From assembly GCF_009930815.1 (NCBI RefSeq), contig NZ_CP022222.1:5002501-5066500 (forward strand): a stretch of 64,000 nucleotides of DNA. Direction: 5' to 3'. This DNA is from Bradyrhizobium sp. CCBAU 051011 (lineage in GTDB: Bacteria; Pseudomonadota; Alphaproteobacteria; Rhizobiales; Xanthobacteraceae). A program made the translations under genes and the position numbers. Positions within the stretch are counted from its first letter, which is position 1; each line of letters opens with the position of its first letter. Under the pieces are notes generated by a model. It was given only the letters and a program-made list of their open reading frames with translations. It was not told the DNA's origin and ran no database searches. Positions 40,761-49,534 of the stretch are shown here, one piece after another.

Positions 40761-42027
40761 CACGTGGACAGGAAACGTGCTGGCTTTCGGCTTTGTCGTT
40801 GGCCTCGGTATCTGGTCAACCTATGCGCCTCTCGAGAGCGCTGCGATCGCCGTCGGCACCGTCGAATCCGAGTCGAACCGCAAGACGATTCAACATCTCG
40901 AGGGCGGCATCGTCAGGGAAATTCTGGTCGCGGATGGCGACGTGGTCCGCGCCGGACAAACGCTGATCTCGCTGGAAGATACCAAGGCCCGCGCCGAAGC
41001 CCAGAGCCTGCAAGGCCAGTTGTGGGAGGCGATGGCACGAGAGGCACGGCTGCAGGCGGAACAGCACGGCGACTGGCGGGTGTCGTTCCCGGCCAGGCTG
41101 GAGACGGCGCAGAATGCCAGTCAGTCGGTCGCGGATGTCCTTGCTGGTCAGCAAGCCATCTTCGAGACGCGCCGGCAGGTCTTTCAGTCGCAAGTGGCTG
41201 TGAACCGGGAGAAAAGGTTGCAGGTCGAAAAGGAGATCGAGGGCCTCAGGGCGCAGGAAAGCGCGGCGTCGAGGCGCATCGAAATCGTCCGCGAAGAAGC
41301 GGCAACCGTCGCCATGCTCGTCAACAAGGGACTTGAGCGGCGCCCGAGGCTTCTGAACCTTGAGCGGGAAGTCGCCGACATCGAGGGACGACGGGGTGAA
41401 ATTGTCGCGCAGATATCACGCGCCGAGCAGGTCATCAACGAATCGCATGCAGTTCTGCTCAAGATGGAGAACGACCGCCATAACGAGATCGCGCAGTCTC
41501 TGCGTGAGGTGCAAAATCAGATTTTTCAGCTACGCGAGCGACTGCAGGCGGCCAACGATCAGCTGTCACGAACGGCGGTCAAGGCGCCCGAGGATGGCGT
41601 TGTAACCGACCTGAAGATCCATACGCCAGGCGGCGTGATCGGCTCCGGGGCAGCTCTCATGGATCTCGTTCCCCGGCAGGATCGGCTCATCGTGATCGCG
41701 CGCGTCAGGCCCGAGGACATCGATGTGGTCCGTCCCGGACTGAGTGCCGATGTAAATCTTCTGCCCTATAATCAACGCCGCGTACCACGGCTCAATGGCA
41801 CTGTGACGCACGTTTCTGCCGACCGTCTGGTCGACAAGCGCACCGATCAGCCCTACTACGCAACGAAGATCCGGGTGCAGTATCCCGCAAGCACCGGGAC
41901 CGATGGTGTCCAGATTGTTCCGGGAATGCCGGCCCAGGTATTCATCAAGACAGGCCACGGTACCGTGGCGCTTTATGCTCTCAGGCCGCTGCTCGACAGC
42001 TTCCACGGCGCGTTCCGCGAGGACTAG
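40528..42027 (+). CDS. HlyD-family membrane fusion protein with N-terminal duplication
   Basis: 499 residues from ATG 40528. Membrane helix at about 82-99, lipoyl-like halves and long coiled-coil (about 190-350, QEKRLQVEK/ALREVQNQ types), then the beta-barrel with KAPEDGVVTDLKIHTPGGVIGSG and LVPRQDRLIVIARV, typical of PrtE/HlyD adaptors. The N-terminus is about 60 residues longer than usual because a segment is doubled: residues 5-31 (FAHLDIRKVQRWLRSA...) repeat at 52-78 (FAHAEIWKVPRWLRSA...), offset 47 codons. Bridges the ABC exporter and TolC in the periplasm. Confidence 0.82.
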   Translation: MRISFAHLDIRKVQRWLRSALAPCDRLRGVIRIRIERFHFARMGRDCLKTAFAHAEIWKVPRWLRSAPPALRDRLRGITWTGNVLAFGFVVGLGIWSTYAPLESAAIAVGTVESESNRKTIQHLEGGIVREILVADGDVVRAGQTLISLEDTKARAEAQSLQGQLWEAMAREARLQAEQHGDWRVSFPARLETAQNASQSVADVLAGQQAIFETRRQVFQSQVAVNREKRLQVEKEIEGLRAQESAASRRIEIVREEAATVAMLVNKGLERRPRLLNLEREVADIEGRRGEIVAQISRAEQVINESHAVLLKMENDRHNEIAQSLREVQNQIFQLRERLQAANDQLSRTAVKAPEDGVVTDLKIHTPGGVIGSGAALMDLVPRQDRLIVIARVRPEDIDVVRPGLSADVNLLPYNQRRVPRLNGTVTHVSADRLVDKRTDQPYYATKIRVQYPASTGTDGVQIVPGMPAQVFIKTGHGTVALYALRPLLDSFHGAFRED

Positions 42028-42059
42028 GCTGCGACCCGAACTGCGAGCTCATGCAGCTC

Positions 42060-42836
42060 TCAAGATGACCGCACGCGTGAGGGCTGCGCGTGACCGTTGG
42101 CTCGGCTCCAGCGAACGACCGCCTCGGTACGATTGTGCGCAGAGCATTTTCGCATGATGCGTTGAATATGCATCTTTACGGTGTTTTCCGAAAGGTTGAG
42201 CCTGACGGCAATCAACTTGTTGGGAAGGCCGAGTTGCAGCGCCTCGAGCACATGTTGCTCGCGTGGCGTCAGGTCACCCATCGCCTGCTCCGGCACAATC
42301 CTGGTGGCGCCGTTACTCCCGTAAGCTCCGAGTGGCCCGGGCGCTTCGGGGCATTCCGATATCGCCTTGGGGCTCGACGACCCATCCTGCGCGACGATTG
42401 GTAGCGGTCGGTAGACGCCACCGGCAAGAACAAGGCGGAGTCCGGCGATAGCGACTTCGATCGGGATCGATCTCGGAAAGAAGCCACGCACTCCCCGTTG
42501 CATCGCGGCTGAAGCGGTCGCTTCGTCGTCGCGATTTGACAACACGGCAAGGGACGCTTTTGGATAGGATTCTGCGAGGCGGGCGAGGCTATCCTCGATC
42601 GAAGGATCAGTGATCTGCTTGTCCCCGATATTCAGTGCAATCAAGCGGATATCTCGGCCTGATAGCCAGTTCAGGCCACTCGTCGTTGCCATCTCGACGA
42701 TCTCGAATCCGGCGAGCTCTCTCTTGAGGATGTTGAGGATGCACGTACGCGCCAGCACATGCTGCTCGATGATCACGATCACCGGCGAGGTTTGCGATCC
42801 CTGGGCCAGTTCCGCGAGATTAGTAAAATCGTCCAT
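42060..42836 (-). CDS. LuxR-type regulator with a degenerate receiver-like domain
   Basis: 258 residues from ATG 42836 (GGGG 6 nt upstream; earlier Met codons lack a ribosome site). Residues about 15-135 resemble a response-regulator receiver (SPVIVIIEQHVLARTCILNIL; ASLAVLSNRDD; AMQRGVRGFFPRS), but the expected phospho-Asp after strand 3 is replaced (IRLIALNIGDKQ). C-terminal GerE/LuxR helix-turn-helix: LTPREQHVLEALQLGLPNKLIAVRLNLSENTVKMHIQRIM. Probably phosphorylation-independent. Convergent with the exporter genes by 32 nt and likely to control the locus. Confidence 0.75.
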   Translation of the reverse strand: MDDFTNLAELAQGSQTSPVIVIIEQHVLARTCILNILKRELAGFEIVEMATTSGLNWLSGRDIRLIALNIGDKQITDPSIEDSLARLAESYPKASLAVLSNRDDEATASAAMQRGVRGFFPRSIPIEVAIAGLRLVLAGGVYRPLPIVAQDGSSSPKAISECPEAPGPLGAYGSNGATRIVPEQAMGDLTPREQHVLEALQLGLPNKLIAVRLNLSENTVKMHIQRIMRKCSAHNRTEAVVRWSRANGHAQPSRVRSS

Positions 42837-43037
42837 GATATCCCCGAGTTCAGAGAAACGCCGATCACTCCAGTTTTGATTTCCATTTTCCATGGAGCAA
42901 GTCTGCCCCACACACTCTGCAGCTAGTTGCTGCTTATCACGACGTTGCTACCGAACTTCGAGTTCGTTCGCAGGAACGTCGTCAGGGACCTTCTGGTCCG
43001 TTGCAATAGATCTTGGCAGCGGTTCTGTTGTTCCAAG

Positions 43038-43640
43038 TTAGCTGCAAATATTGCGATACGCGCTCGCCACCGCCGACTTCGCGGGGCCATCGACGACGTA
43101 TGCTTCATCTTCTGTCACGAGATATAGAAACGGCCTATCTCCAGTATCTTCGCCCGCCACGTTTTTTCCTTTGACACGGCCGCAAATGGTGTCGACGGAC
43201 TGCCCGAGTGTATTTTTGCGGATGGCCCGTTTCATCTCACCGAACTCGGCAGATGTCGGGTCCTCCAACTTCGCAGCAATCGTGGTCTTCGCCTTGATAA
43301 TGACCGGATCGGACGTCTCAGCGGGCCGACCAGATGCCGGAGCCTCGACTTTCGCTTCGATCATGGTGGACTTCGCCTTTTTCTCGGCGAGTGGGGGCCT
43401 GTCGCGGACGTGGGCAATCGACGGCTTTTCCGTCTTCGCCGCGATCGTGGACTTCGCTGCTTTCACGGAGTTGGTCCTGGACGATGCCGGCTTCGGTTCA
43501 CTCGGCTCGCTAGCCGCAATTCCGTTGAAACAGCCGAACCCGTTTGGGTCCGTGCATGCGTCCATGCTCACTTGCGGCGGCAAAATACAGCTACAACCAA
43601 CCAGGGTCGCAGCCAGAAAACCCACGAAAAGCGTTCTCAT
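43038..43640 (-). CDS. Putative lipoprotein with KAKxTIAAK repeats
   Basis: 200 residues. Lipobox LVGC with Cys at about 16. A linker of Ser/Pro/Lys carries three related segments: KAAKSTIAAKTEKPS, KAKSTMIEAKVEAPA and KAKTTIAAKLEDPT; the last leads into a compact C-terminal domain (EFGEMKRAIRKNTLGQSVDTICGRVKGKN...RPFLYLVTEDEAYVVDG) shared by conserved hypotheticals of this group. The repeated segment suggests duplication of the domain's first helix. Function unknown; anchored in a membrane, facing the periplasm. Confidence 0.65.
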   Translation of the reverse strand: MRTLFVGFLAATLVGCSCILPPQVSMDACTDPNGFGCFNGIAASEPSEPKPASSRTNSVKAAKSTIAAKTEKPSIAHVRDRPPLAEKKAKSTMIEAKVEAPASGRPAETSDPVIIKAKTTIAAKLEDPTSAEFGEMKRAIRKNTLGQSVDTICGRVKGKNVAGEDTGDRPFLYLVTEDEAYVVDGPAKSAVASAYRNICS

Positions 43641-43878
43641 GCAAATCCCTCATCAAAAAGGGGCCTGAGGTCCGCTCGCAGTTCTTGCGGCGATCTGAAA
43701 TGTTGCGCTGGTTGTCTATCATTTGCGCAAAAGTCTTAACTGGTTGTTAAACGCCCATTCTTCGCCGCGGCGAGATCGAGCATCGTTAATTCCGACACAA
43801 CGCAGTTTCGCGGTGGATGGGCGTTGCGACGGTGGAGGGCGCTCCTGGTTCCTTCGATTCAATCAGAACCGAGAGGCT

Positions 43879-44961
43879 CTACGTCACGGCGACTGGAGCG
43901 CCCCGCGGCGCGCTCTCCGCCTCGATGCTCTCATTCAGTTTCTGATTGACGATCTGGACCGTACGGTCGATTTCGGCATTGGGTACGCCAAGCTGATGCG
44001 AAATCAGCTTCACCAAGAGGTCGACGCGCTCGATGCAAGGCGCGCCACCAGCGACCGCCCGGGCCGCCGACGAGGGCTTGAGAAGGCTTTCCGCCGCCTT
44101 GGCGTATTTCGCAAAGGGTACCTGATCCGTGGGATCGGCGCCCAGACGCTGGGCGATGGCATCGACATGGTCGTAGATCGACTGCGAGAGATTGATATCG
44201 CCGTGCACCGCGTCGCGGATCGATTGCGGCTCATGCTGTGTGATGCAGCGGTAGTTGCCCGTCAACAGCATCGACCATTTGGCCAGAGGGACGAACATCG
44301 AATCGAACACCTTGAGCTTTACCGGAACGTCCTGACCGTCCAGCTTCACCGCGTCGATGTCGGCTTCCAGCTCCCGAAGCAGCAAATTGTGTTTCTCATC
44401 CGCAAATGACGCTGCCTTGAAGTTTGTCGGCAGGCCGACATGAAGAACATTCGCCGCCTCTTCCGGTGGACGGAAGGCCTGCGGATCAGGGGAGCAGAGC
44501 GACACCAGACCCGGCTCGAACCGATCCCATACCGCGGCATTGGTATAAGCCTCGTCCAGTTCCATGTTCGCCAGCGCCGGAATCCGTCTGAGATAGGGCA
44601 GGGGCGGCATGTTCATGATCGAAAGGCAAGGCAGCTTCGCCTCGGCGATTTTAATCATCAGAGCCCGGATCGCATGGTCGACGTATTGCGGTTCCTGCAT
44701 CGCAAGACCAACCAGATCATAGCGGGAGAGATCGACGCCGGCAGGTTCGGCCGCATCCAAATTCCCAGGCAGGTCGCGCGAGAAGATCGGCCGGTGGGTC
44801 GCTTCGTCCCGCAGCTTGATGCGAACTTCGGTGCCGTCGCGATTGATGAGTTCTGCCGTCTGCTTCCGGCAAACCAGGGTCACGTTATGACCCGCCATCA
44901 AAAGCTTTGTCGCCAGCAAGGAGCCGTACGAGGCTCCAAGGATCAGAATGTTACGCGCCAT
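43879..44961 (-). CDS. PanE/ApbA-like ketopantoate reductase-family protein
   Basis: 360 residues from ATG 44961. N-terminal Rossmann motif ILILGASYGSLLATKLLMAG with NADP-type continuation VTLVCRKQ; the central and C-terminal helices (VKLKVFDSMFVPLAKWSMLLTGNYRC) fit the family in outline, though the catalytic Lys/Glu positions could not be confirmed. Longer than PanE (about 300). Pantothenate function is doubtful; many homologues have other 2-keto substrates. Confidence 0.65.
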   Translation of the reverse strand: MARNILILGASYGSLLATKLLMAGHNVTLVCRKQTAELINRDGTEVRIKLRDEATHRPIFSRDLPGNLDAAEPAGVDLSRYDLVGLAMQEPQYVDHAIRALMIKIAEAKLPCLSIMNMPPLPYLRRIPALANMELDEAYTNAAVWDRFEPGLVSLCSPDPQAFRPPEEAANVLHVGLPTNFKAASFADEKHNLLLRELEADIDAVKLDGQDVPVKLKVFDSMFVPLAKWSMLLTGNYRCITQHEPQSIRDAVHGDINLSQSIYDHVDAIAQRLGADPTDQVPFAKYAKAAESLLKPSSAARAVAGGAPCIERVDLLVKLISHQLGVPNAEIDRTVQIVNQKLNESIEAESAPRGAPVAVT

Positions 44962-45067
44962 GCGCCCTCCCACAGATGATTTCCGGCGCGCCACTACTCC
45001 GGCGCAGATTTTGCGAGCGCCTGCTTAGCGACAGGAGTTAAGCCGAGTTTTGCGGTGCGACACCGTC

Positions 45068-45090
45068 TCCCTGGAGTGCAACTCCAGGGA
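45068..45090. other. Perfect 10-bp stem-loop
   Basis: TCCCTGGAGT-GCA-ACTCCAGGGA between the CBS and PanE-like genes. No T-run on either strand; may be a processing or attenuation hairpin. Confidence 0.5.
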
Positions 45091-45116
45091 ATGCCGGCAG
45101 AGTTCGAAGTGACCGG

Positions 45117-45548
45117 TCAGGCCGACGCGGCAAGATTGAAGGGGGTTGCTTCGTCGTCGAACGCGTTGAAGATATCGCGAATGCTGATGACGCCGATCAG
45201 GCTGTAATTGTCGATCACCGGCACGTGGCGGATGTGATGCTTGCTCATGAGGTGACGGACATGCTCGAGCGTATCGGTCGAGGTGCAGGAGACGAGTTGC
45301 TGCACCGAAATGAATTGCGAGACGCGCATGTTCACGCCGGCCGCGCCGTGTGCGGCGATGGCGCGAACCACGTCGCGCTCGGTGAACATGCCGACCGCCG
45401 TGTTGCCTTCGGTGCGGACGACATCCTTGACGACCAGCGCGCTGATATTGCTGGAGCGCATCAGTTGCGCGGCAATGGCGACGGTCTCGTTCATGCGAAC
45501 CGTTGCGACACGGGCGGTCTTCTTGCGCAGGATATCTCCGACTAGCAT
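45117..45548 (-). CDS. CBS-pair protein, under the oxalate-type operator
   Basis: 143 residues from ATG 45548, with AAGGAGGTTGCC directly upstream. Two CBS motifs: VATVRMNETVAIAAQLMRSSNISALVVKD...GMFTERDVVRAI and LVSCTSTDTLEHVRHLMSKHHIRHVPVIDNYSLIGVISIRDIFNAF. Such free-standing pairs bind adenine nucleotides and sense energy state. Upstream lies operator A (45584-45600) within a TTGACA-N17-CAGAAT promoter, the same arrangement as at the oxalate genes, so it is probably induced with them. Role in oxalate metabolism unknown. Confidence 0.85.
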   Translation of the reverse strand: MLVGDILRKKTARVATVRMNETVAIAAQLMRSSNISALVVKDVVRTEGNTAVGMFTERDVVRAIAAHGAAGVNMRVSQFISVQQLVSCTSTDTLEHVRHLMSKHHIRHVPVIDNYSLIGVISIRDIFNAFDDEATPFNLAASA

Positions 45549-45579
45549 GGCAACCTCCTTGGCTGAATTATTAGGCGCA

Positions 45580-45608
45580 ATTCTGGTATACATAATGCCA
45601 ATTGTCAA
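45580..45608 (-). promoter_or_regulatory. Promoter and operator A for the CBS gene
   Basis: Minus strand: -35 TTGACA (45608-45603), 17-nt spacer, -10 CAGAAT (45585-45580). The inverted repeat TGGTAT-ACATA-ATGCCA (45584-45600, plus strand) fills the spacer. Confidence 0.75.
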
Positions 45609-45758
45609 CACGCGCGGTAGTGAAAATCCTTCGCGATAATCGCAGTAAATAGGCAGTATTACTGACGTTTGTGCAGGAGAGTGGCCGATATTCGGGGTGA
45701 GGGAAGTGGCCAGGTCCGGTTAAAAACGCCATCAGGTATACCAGGCGGCCAAAAGAAA

Positions 45759-45786
45759 ACGCGCCCACCCCGGAGGGTGAGCGCGT
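45759..45786 (-). terminator. Rho-independent terminator of the oxlT-like gene
   Basis: Stem ACGCGC-C-CACCC / GGGTG-A-GCGCGT with a short loop; on the minus strand it is followed by TTTTCTTTT. Lies 24 nt after the stop. Confidence 0.8.
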
Positions 45787-45809
45787 CTGTTGTGATCGGT
45801 CTTGTTGGA

Positions 45810-47102
45810 TCAGGCCGACGCTTGCGATTTGGCGATCACATTCTTGCGCCACGGCTTGAGCACCGCGATCGCCAGCAACGAGGCCAGGATGTTGGCGCCG
45901 GCAGCGACGATGAACACGGTGTCCCAGGTGCCCGAAGACTGCTGCATGTAGTTGGCCACCGGCACCAGCAATGCGGCGGTGCCTTTGGCCGTGTAGAGCA
46001 GGCCGGCATTGGTGGCCGCGAACTTCGAGCCGAAGGTGTCCGTGCAGGTCGACGGGAAGAGCGAATAGATCTCACCCCAGGCGAAGAACACGAAGCCCGA
46101 CAGCAGCACGAACCACACCGGATCGTGGCCCAGCATATAGAGGCCCCAGATGCCGATGCCTTCCATGCCGAACGCGATGAACATGGTGTTCTCGCGGCCG
46201 ATCATGTCGGAGATCCAGCCGAAGAAGGGGCGGGTGAGGCCGTTGAGCACGCGATCGATGGTGGCCGCGAACGTCACTGCCGTCATCGTCACCGCCATCA
46301 ACGTCACCGGCACGCTGTCGACCTTCCAGTCCACCGCGATCGGCTTGAGGTTGGCGGTGACCATCAATCCGCCGGCGCCGACGATCACGAACATGAAATA
46401 CATCAGCCAGAAGATCGGCTGACGGATCACTTCGGTCGGCTGATAGTTTCGGCGCGTCTGAATCACGTTGGTGTTCTGCACCGTCGGCACTTGTCCGGCC
46501 TTCGGCGAGAACATCAGGAAGGCGAGGATGACGATGATCAGGCCTTGGCCGAGACCGAAGTAGAGGAAGGTGGTCTGGAAGCCGGAGTCCTTGATCATCG
46601 CCTGGATCGGAGCGACCGTCAGCGCAGAGCCGGCGCCGAAGCCGGCCGCGGTGATACCGGCGGCGAGGCCGCGCTTGTCGGGAAACCATTTCAGCGCGTT
46701 GCCGACGCAGGTGCCGTAGACGCCACCGGCGCCGATGCCAGCGATGATCATGCCGAGATAGTAGCCATTGAGCGTGGTGGCGTGAGCATTGATGGCCCAT
46801 CCAATGGCGCAGAGGATGCCGCCGATGAGGACGACGAGGCGCGGGCCGTATTTATCGACAAACCATCCTTCGACCGGCACCAGCCAGGTCTCGAACAGCA
46901 CGAACAGCGTAAATGCCCACTGGATCGAAGCGCGATCCCATCCGAATTTTTGCTGGATGTCTGGGACGAAGAAAGTCCAACCGTACTGGTAATTGGCGAT
47001 CATCACCATCGCCAAGACGCCGATGGCCAATTGCGTCCAGCGATAGGCATCGCTGACTCGAGCCGCCTCGACGGAGGCTGCTCCGTGCACTGTATCCGTC
47101 AT
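45810..47102 (-). CDS. oxlT: MFS oxalate/formate antiporter (OxlT-like)
   Basis: 430 residues from ATG 47102 (GGAGGG 4-9 nt upstream). Twelve-helix MFS protein; RWTQLAIGVLAMVMIANYQYGWTFFVPDIQQKFGW, then EGWFVDKYGPRLVVLIGG and GTCVGNALKWFPDKRGLAAGIT are the OxlT-type loop 2-3 and helix 4-5 features. Exchange of oxalate for formate across the inner membrane is the family role and fits the frc/oxc genes nearby. Operator B lies 50-70 nt upstream. Confidence 0.85.
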   Translation of the reverse strand: MTDTVHGAASVEAARVSDAYRWTQLAIGVLAMVMIANYQYGWTFFVPDIQQKFGWDRASIQWAFTLFVLFETWLVPVEGWFVDKYGPRLVVLIGGILCAIGWAINAHATTLNGYYLGMIIAGIGAGGVYGTCVGNALKWFPDKRGLAAGITAAGFGAGSALTVAPIQAMIKDSGFQTTFLYFGLGQGLIIVILAFLMFSPKAGQVPTVQNTNVIQTRRNYQPTEVIRQPIFWLMYFMFVIVGAGGLMVTANLKPIAVDWKVDSVPVTLMAVTMTAVTFAATIDRVLNGLTRPFFGWISDMIGRENTMFIAFGMEGIGIWGLYMLGHDPVWFVLLSGFVFFAWGEIYSLFPSTCTDTFGSKFAATNAGLLYTAKGTAALLVPVANYMQQSSGTWDTVFIVAAGANILASLLAIAVLKPWRKNVIAKSQASA

Positions 47103-47151
47103 CTTCCCTCCATAGGCTGTTCTATCAATTACCCGACAGCTCCGAGGGCGG

Positions 47152-47180
47152 ACATTGGTATATGTTATGCCAGTAGACAA
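47152..47180 (-). promoter_or_regulatory. Promoter and operator B for the OxlT-like gene
   Basis: Minus strand: -35 TTGTCT (47180-47175), 17-nt spacer, -10 CAATGT (47157-47152). Inverted repeat TGGTAT-ATGTT-ATGCCA at 47156-47172, plus strand. Confidence 0.7.
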
Positions 47181-47361
47181 GAGAAATCTTGCCAGATTGT
47201 CGCATTTCCTGTGGCCCGTGCAACAGGCGTCATCAAAGCAGCGGTGATCAAGCCGCGCGCTAAGGGGCTGAAACAAAAAGAAATTGTTCGATGAGCTCTG
47301 GTCGCGTCGCTGCATTGCCAGAGCTTGCACGATCTTGAGCCTGATATCCCAGCGTCAAAAA

Positions 47362-47396
47362 AGTTGATGGCCGGGACAGTGCGCCCCGGCCATCAA
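47362..47396 (-). terminator. Rho-independent terminator of tctCBA
   Basis: 13-bp perfect stem GTTGATGGCCGGG / CCCGGCCATCAAC, followed on the minus strand by T6 (A6 at 47356-47361). Begins 18 nt after the tctA stop. Confidence 0.9.
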
Positions 47397-47413
47397 CATC
47401 CGTTTGAGGTGCT

Positions 47414-48931
47414 TTAAAGCGCCTGACTACTTGAGGCGGTCGTGCCGCGCAGGCGCGTGTAGCCCTGCTGGATCACCGACCAGAACAGCGCGATCAATCC
47501 GAGGATCATGATCGAACTGACCAGCGTGTTGGAGAAGAAGATGCCGAGCGAGCCCTGGGATCCCAGCAGTGACTGCCGGAAGGCCTCTTCCGCCTTGTCA
47601 CCGAGCACGATGGCCAGCACCAGCGGTGCGAGGGGATAATTGCACTTCTTCAAGAGATAACCGATCACGCCGAACACCAGCATCAGCACCACGTCGAACG
47701 TGGAGCTGTGGACCGAGTAGGCGCCGATCGCGCACAGCACCAGGATGAGCGGCGCGATGATGCTGAAGGGGACGCGCAGGATGGCCGCGAAGACAGGCAC
47801 GCAGGTCAACACGACGATCAGGCCGACGAGATTGCCGAGATACATCGAGGCGATCAGACCCCAGACGAATTCCTTCTGCTCGACAAACAGCATCGGCCCG
47901 GGCTGCAGGCCCCAGATCAGGAGGCCGCCCAGCAACACCGCAGCCGTCGGAGAACCCGGCACGCCGAGCGAAAGCATCGGCAACAGAGCCGCGGTGCCTG
48001 CAGCGTGCGCTGCGGTCTCCGGCGCGACCACGCCTTCGATTTCTCCCTTGCCGAAATTGTTGCCCTTCTTGGCCATGCGCTTTGCGATGCCGTAGCTCAT
48101 GAAGGATGCGGGCGTTGCGCCGGCCGGCGTGATGCCCATCCAGCAACCGATCAGGCAGGAGCGCAGCGAGGTGATCCAGTAGGCCGGCAGCTCTTTCCAG
48201 GTCTGCAGCACCACCCGCAGATTGATCTTGGCGGTGCCGCCGCGGAAGGCGAGCCCTTCCTCCATCGTCAGCAGGATCTCGCCGATGCCGAACAGCCCGA
48301 TGACGGCGATGAGGAAGTCGAAGCCGTTAAGCAGATGGGTGACGCCGAACGTCAGCCGCAACTGCCCGGTGATGGAATCGAGACCGACGGCGGCAAGCGC
48401 AAATCCGATCATCATGGCCGCAATGGTCTTGAACGGCGGCTCCTTGCTGAGCCCGACAAAGCTGCAGAACGCCAGAAAATAGACCGCGAATTTCTCGGCA
48501 GGCCCGAATTGCAGGGCAAAGCTGGCAACCAGCGGCGCGACCAGCGTGATCATGACAACGGCGAACAGGGCGCCCACGAACGATGAGGTGAAGGCCGCCG
48601 TCAGCGCTTCGCCGGCCTTGCCTTTCTGCGCCATCGGATAGCCGTCGAACGTCGTCGCGACCGACCATGGCTCACCAGGTATGTTGAACAGAATTGAGGT
48701 GATCGCGCCGCCAAACAACGCGCCCCAATAGATACATGAGAGCATGATGATGGCTGACGTCGGCGACATGCTGAAAGTCAGCGGCAACAGGATCGCCACG
48801 CCATTGGCGCCGCCCAATCCGGGAAGAACGCCGATCAGGACGCCGAGCACGATGCCGACGACCATCACCATGATATTGAAAGGCTGCAGCGCTACTGCAA
48901 AGCCGTGAAAAAGATTGACGAGTTCTTCCAT
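47414..48931 (-). CDS. tctA: Tripartite tricarboxylate transporter large permease TctA
   Basis: 505 residues, about 11-12 helices. Diagnostic segments: GVLPGLGGANGVAILLPLTF near the N-terminus, YWGALFGGAITSILFNIPGEPWSVATTFDGYPMAQKGKAGEAL, and the second half repeat GITPAGATPASFMSYGIAKRM. Secondary carboxylate transport driven by an ion gradient, with TctB and the TctC binding protein. Third gene of tctCBA. Confidence 0.9.
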   Translation of the reverse strand: MEELVNLFHGFAVALQPFNIMVMVVGIVLGVLIGVLPGLGGANGVAILLPLTFSMSPTSAIIMLSCIYWGALFGGAITSILFNIPGEPWSVATTFDGYPMAQKGKAGEALTAAFTSSFVGALFAVVMITLVAPLVASFALQFGPAEKFAVYFLAFCSFVGLSKEPPFKTIAAMMIGFALAAVGLDSITGQLRLTFGVTHLLNGFDFLIAVIGLFGIGEILLTMEEGLAFRGGTAKINLRVVLQTWKELPAYWITSLRSCLIGCWMGITPAGATPASFMSYGIAKRMAKKGNNFGKGEIEGVVAPETAAHAAGTAALLPMLSLGVPGSPTAAVLLGGLLIWGLQPGPMLFVEQKEFVWGLIASMYLGNLVGLIVVLTCVPVFAAILRVPFSIIAPLILVLCAIGAYSVHSSTFDVVLMLVFGVIGYLLKKCNYPLAPLVLAIVLGDKAEEAFRQSLLGSQGSLGIFFSNTLVSSIMILGLIALFWSVIQQGYTRLRGTTASSSQAL

Positions 48932-48958
48932 CCCCGTGATCCCTGCCGGTGCGAGTAA

Positions 48959-49456
48959 TTACAGACCAAGCCACTCTTCAACCGGCCCCTTGGGAAGCGG
49001 GACCATGAACCAGCGCTCGAAAATGAAGTAAGTGATGATTGGCATGCCGAGCGAGACCGCCAGCACGGTCAGCCAGGGGTATTTGCCCAGCCATCGCATG
49101 AACCATGCGATGAAGATGATCGAGGCGAGGTACAGCCCGGTGAACGGCATGGACCCGACATAGATCGCTGTAGGGATGACCACGCTCAGGACCTGGCGAA
49201 GCTGTCCCCATTCGGCGAACAGCCCGTCATTGTCGTCGCGCAGTCCGTTCCACAGATTTATCGCGCTCGAAGCGACGATGAAGATTCCGATGTAGAACGG
49301 AAAGAACCCGGCGCGCGGGCCTTCCGCACCCCAGTTGATGCCTGCCTTCAGGCTGCCGGCGATAACGATCACGCCGAAGAGGGCGATCAACAGCGTGATT
49401 CCTGCCTCCACCAATTTGTGGGTGGGGCCGGTGTTGCTTGAGCTGCCTGTGGTCAT
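48959..49456 (-). CDS. tctB: Tripartite tricarboxylate transporter small permease TctB
   Basis: 165 residues from ATG 49456 (GGAG 5 nt upstream; a TTG one codon earlier is less likely). Four hydrophobic helices (LVEAGITLLIALFGVIVIAGSL, GFFPFYIGIFIVASSAINLW, and two more). Position between tctC and tctA confirms the call, since TctB proteins diverge in sequence. Confidence 0.85.
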   Translation of the reverse strand: MTTGSSSNTGPTHKLVEAGITLLIALFGVIVIAGSLKAGINWGAEGPRAGFFPFYIGIFIVASSAINLWNGLRDDNDGLFAEWGQLRQVLSVVIPTAIYVGSMPFTGLYLASIIFIAWFMRWLGKYPWLTVLAVSLGMPIITYFIFERWFMVPLPKGPVEEWLGL

Positions 49457-49534
49457 CAAAACTCCATGCGAAACCGGGCCTGTGGCCTAAAGGCCCGGCG
49501 TCGGGGTTACGATCCGTCGTGGGTCAATCGTTCG

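Larger units (their letters stand above)
47103..47413. other. Intergenic with operator B and a terminator
   Basis: 310 nt between the MFS gene start and the end of tctA. Holds operator B (47156-47172) and the tctA terminator (47362-47396); otherwise nothing seen. Confidence 0.6.

Noticed and set aside
45731..45750. Seventh operator around AGGTATACCAGG
   Set aside because: Only an inner GGTATACC palindrome; the half-site spacing does not match, and it lies after the oxlT stop.
45001..47294. Long plus-strand frames opposite oxlT, frc and oxc
   Set aside because: They are antisense frames of high-GC genes with His/Arg/Asp-rich composition and no family match.
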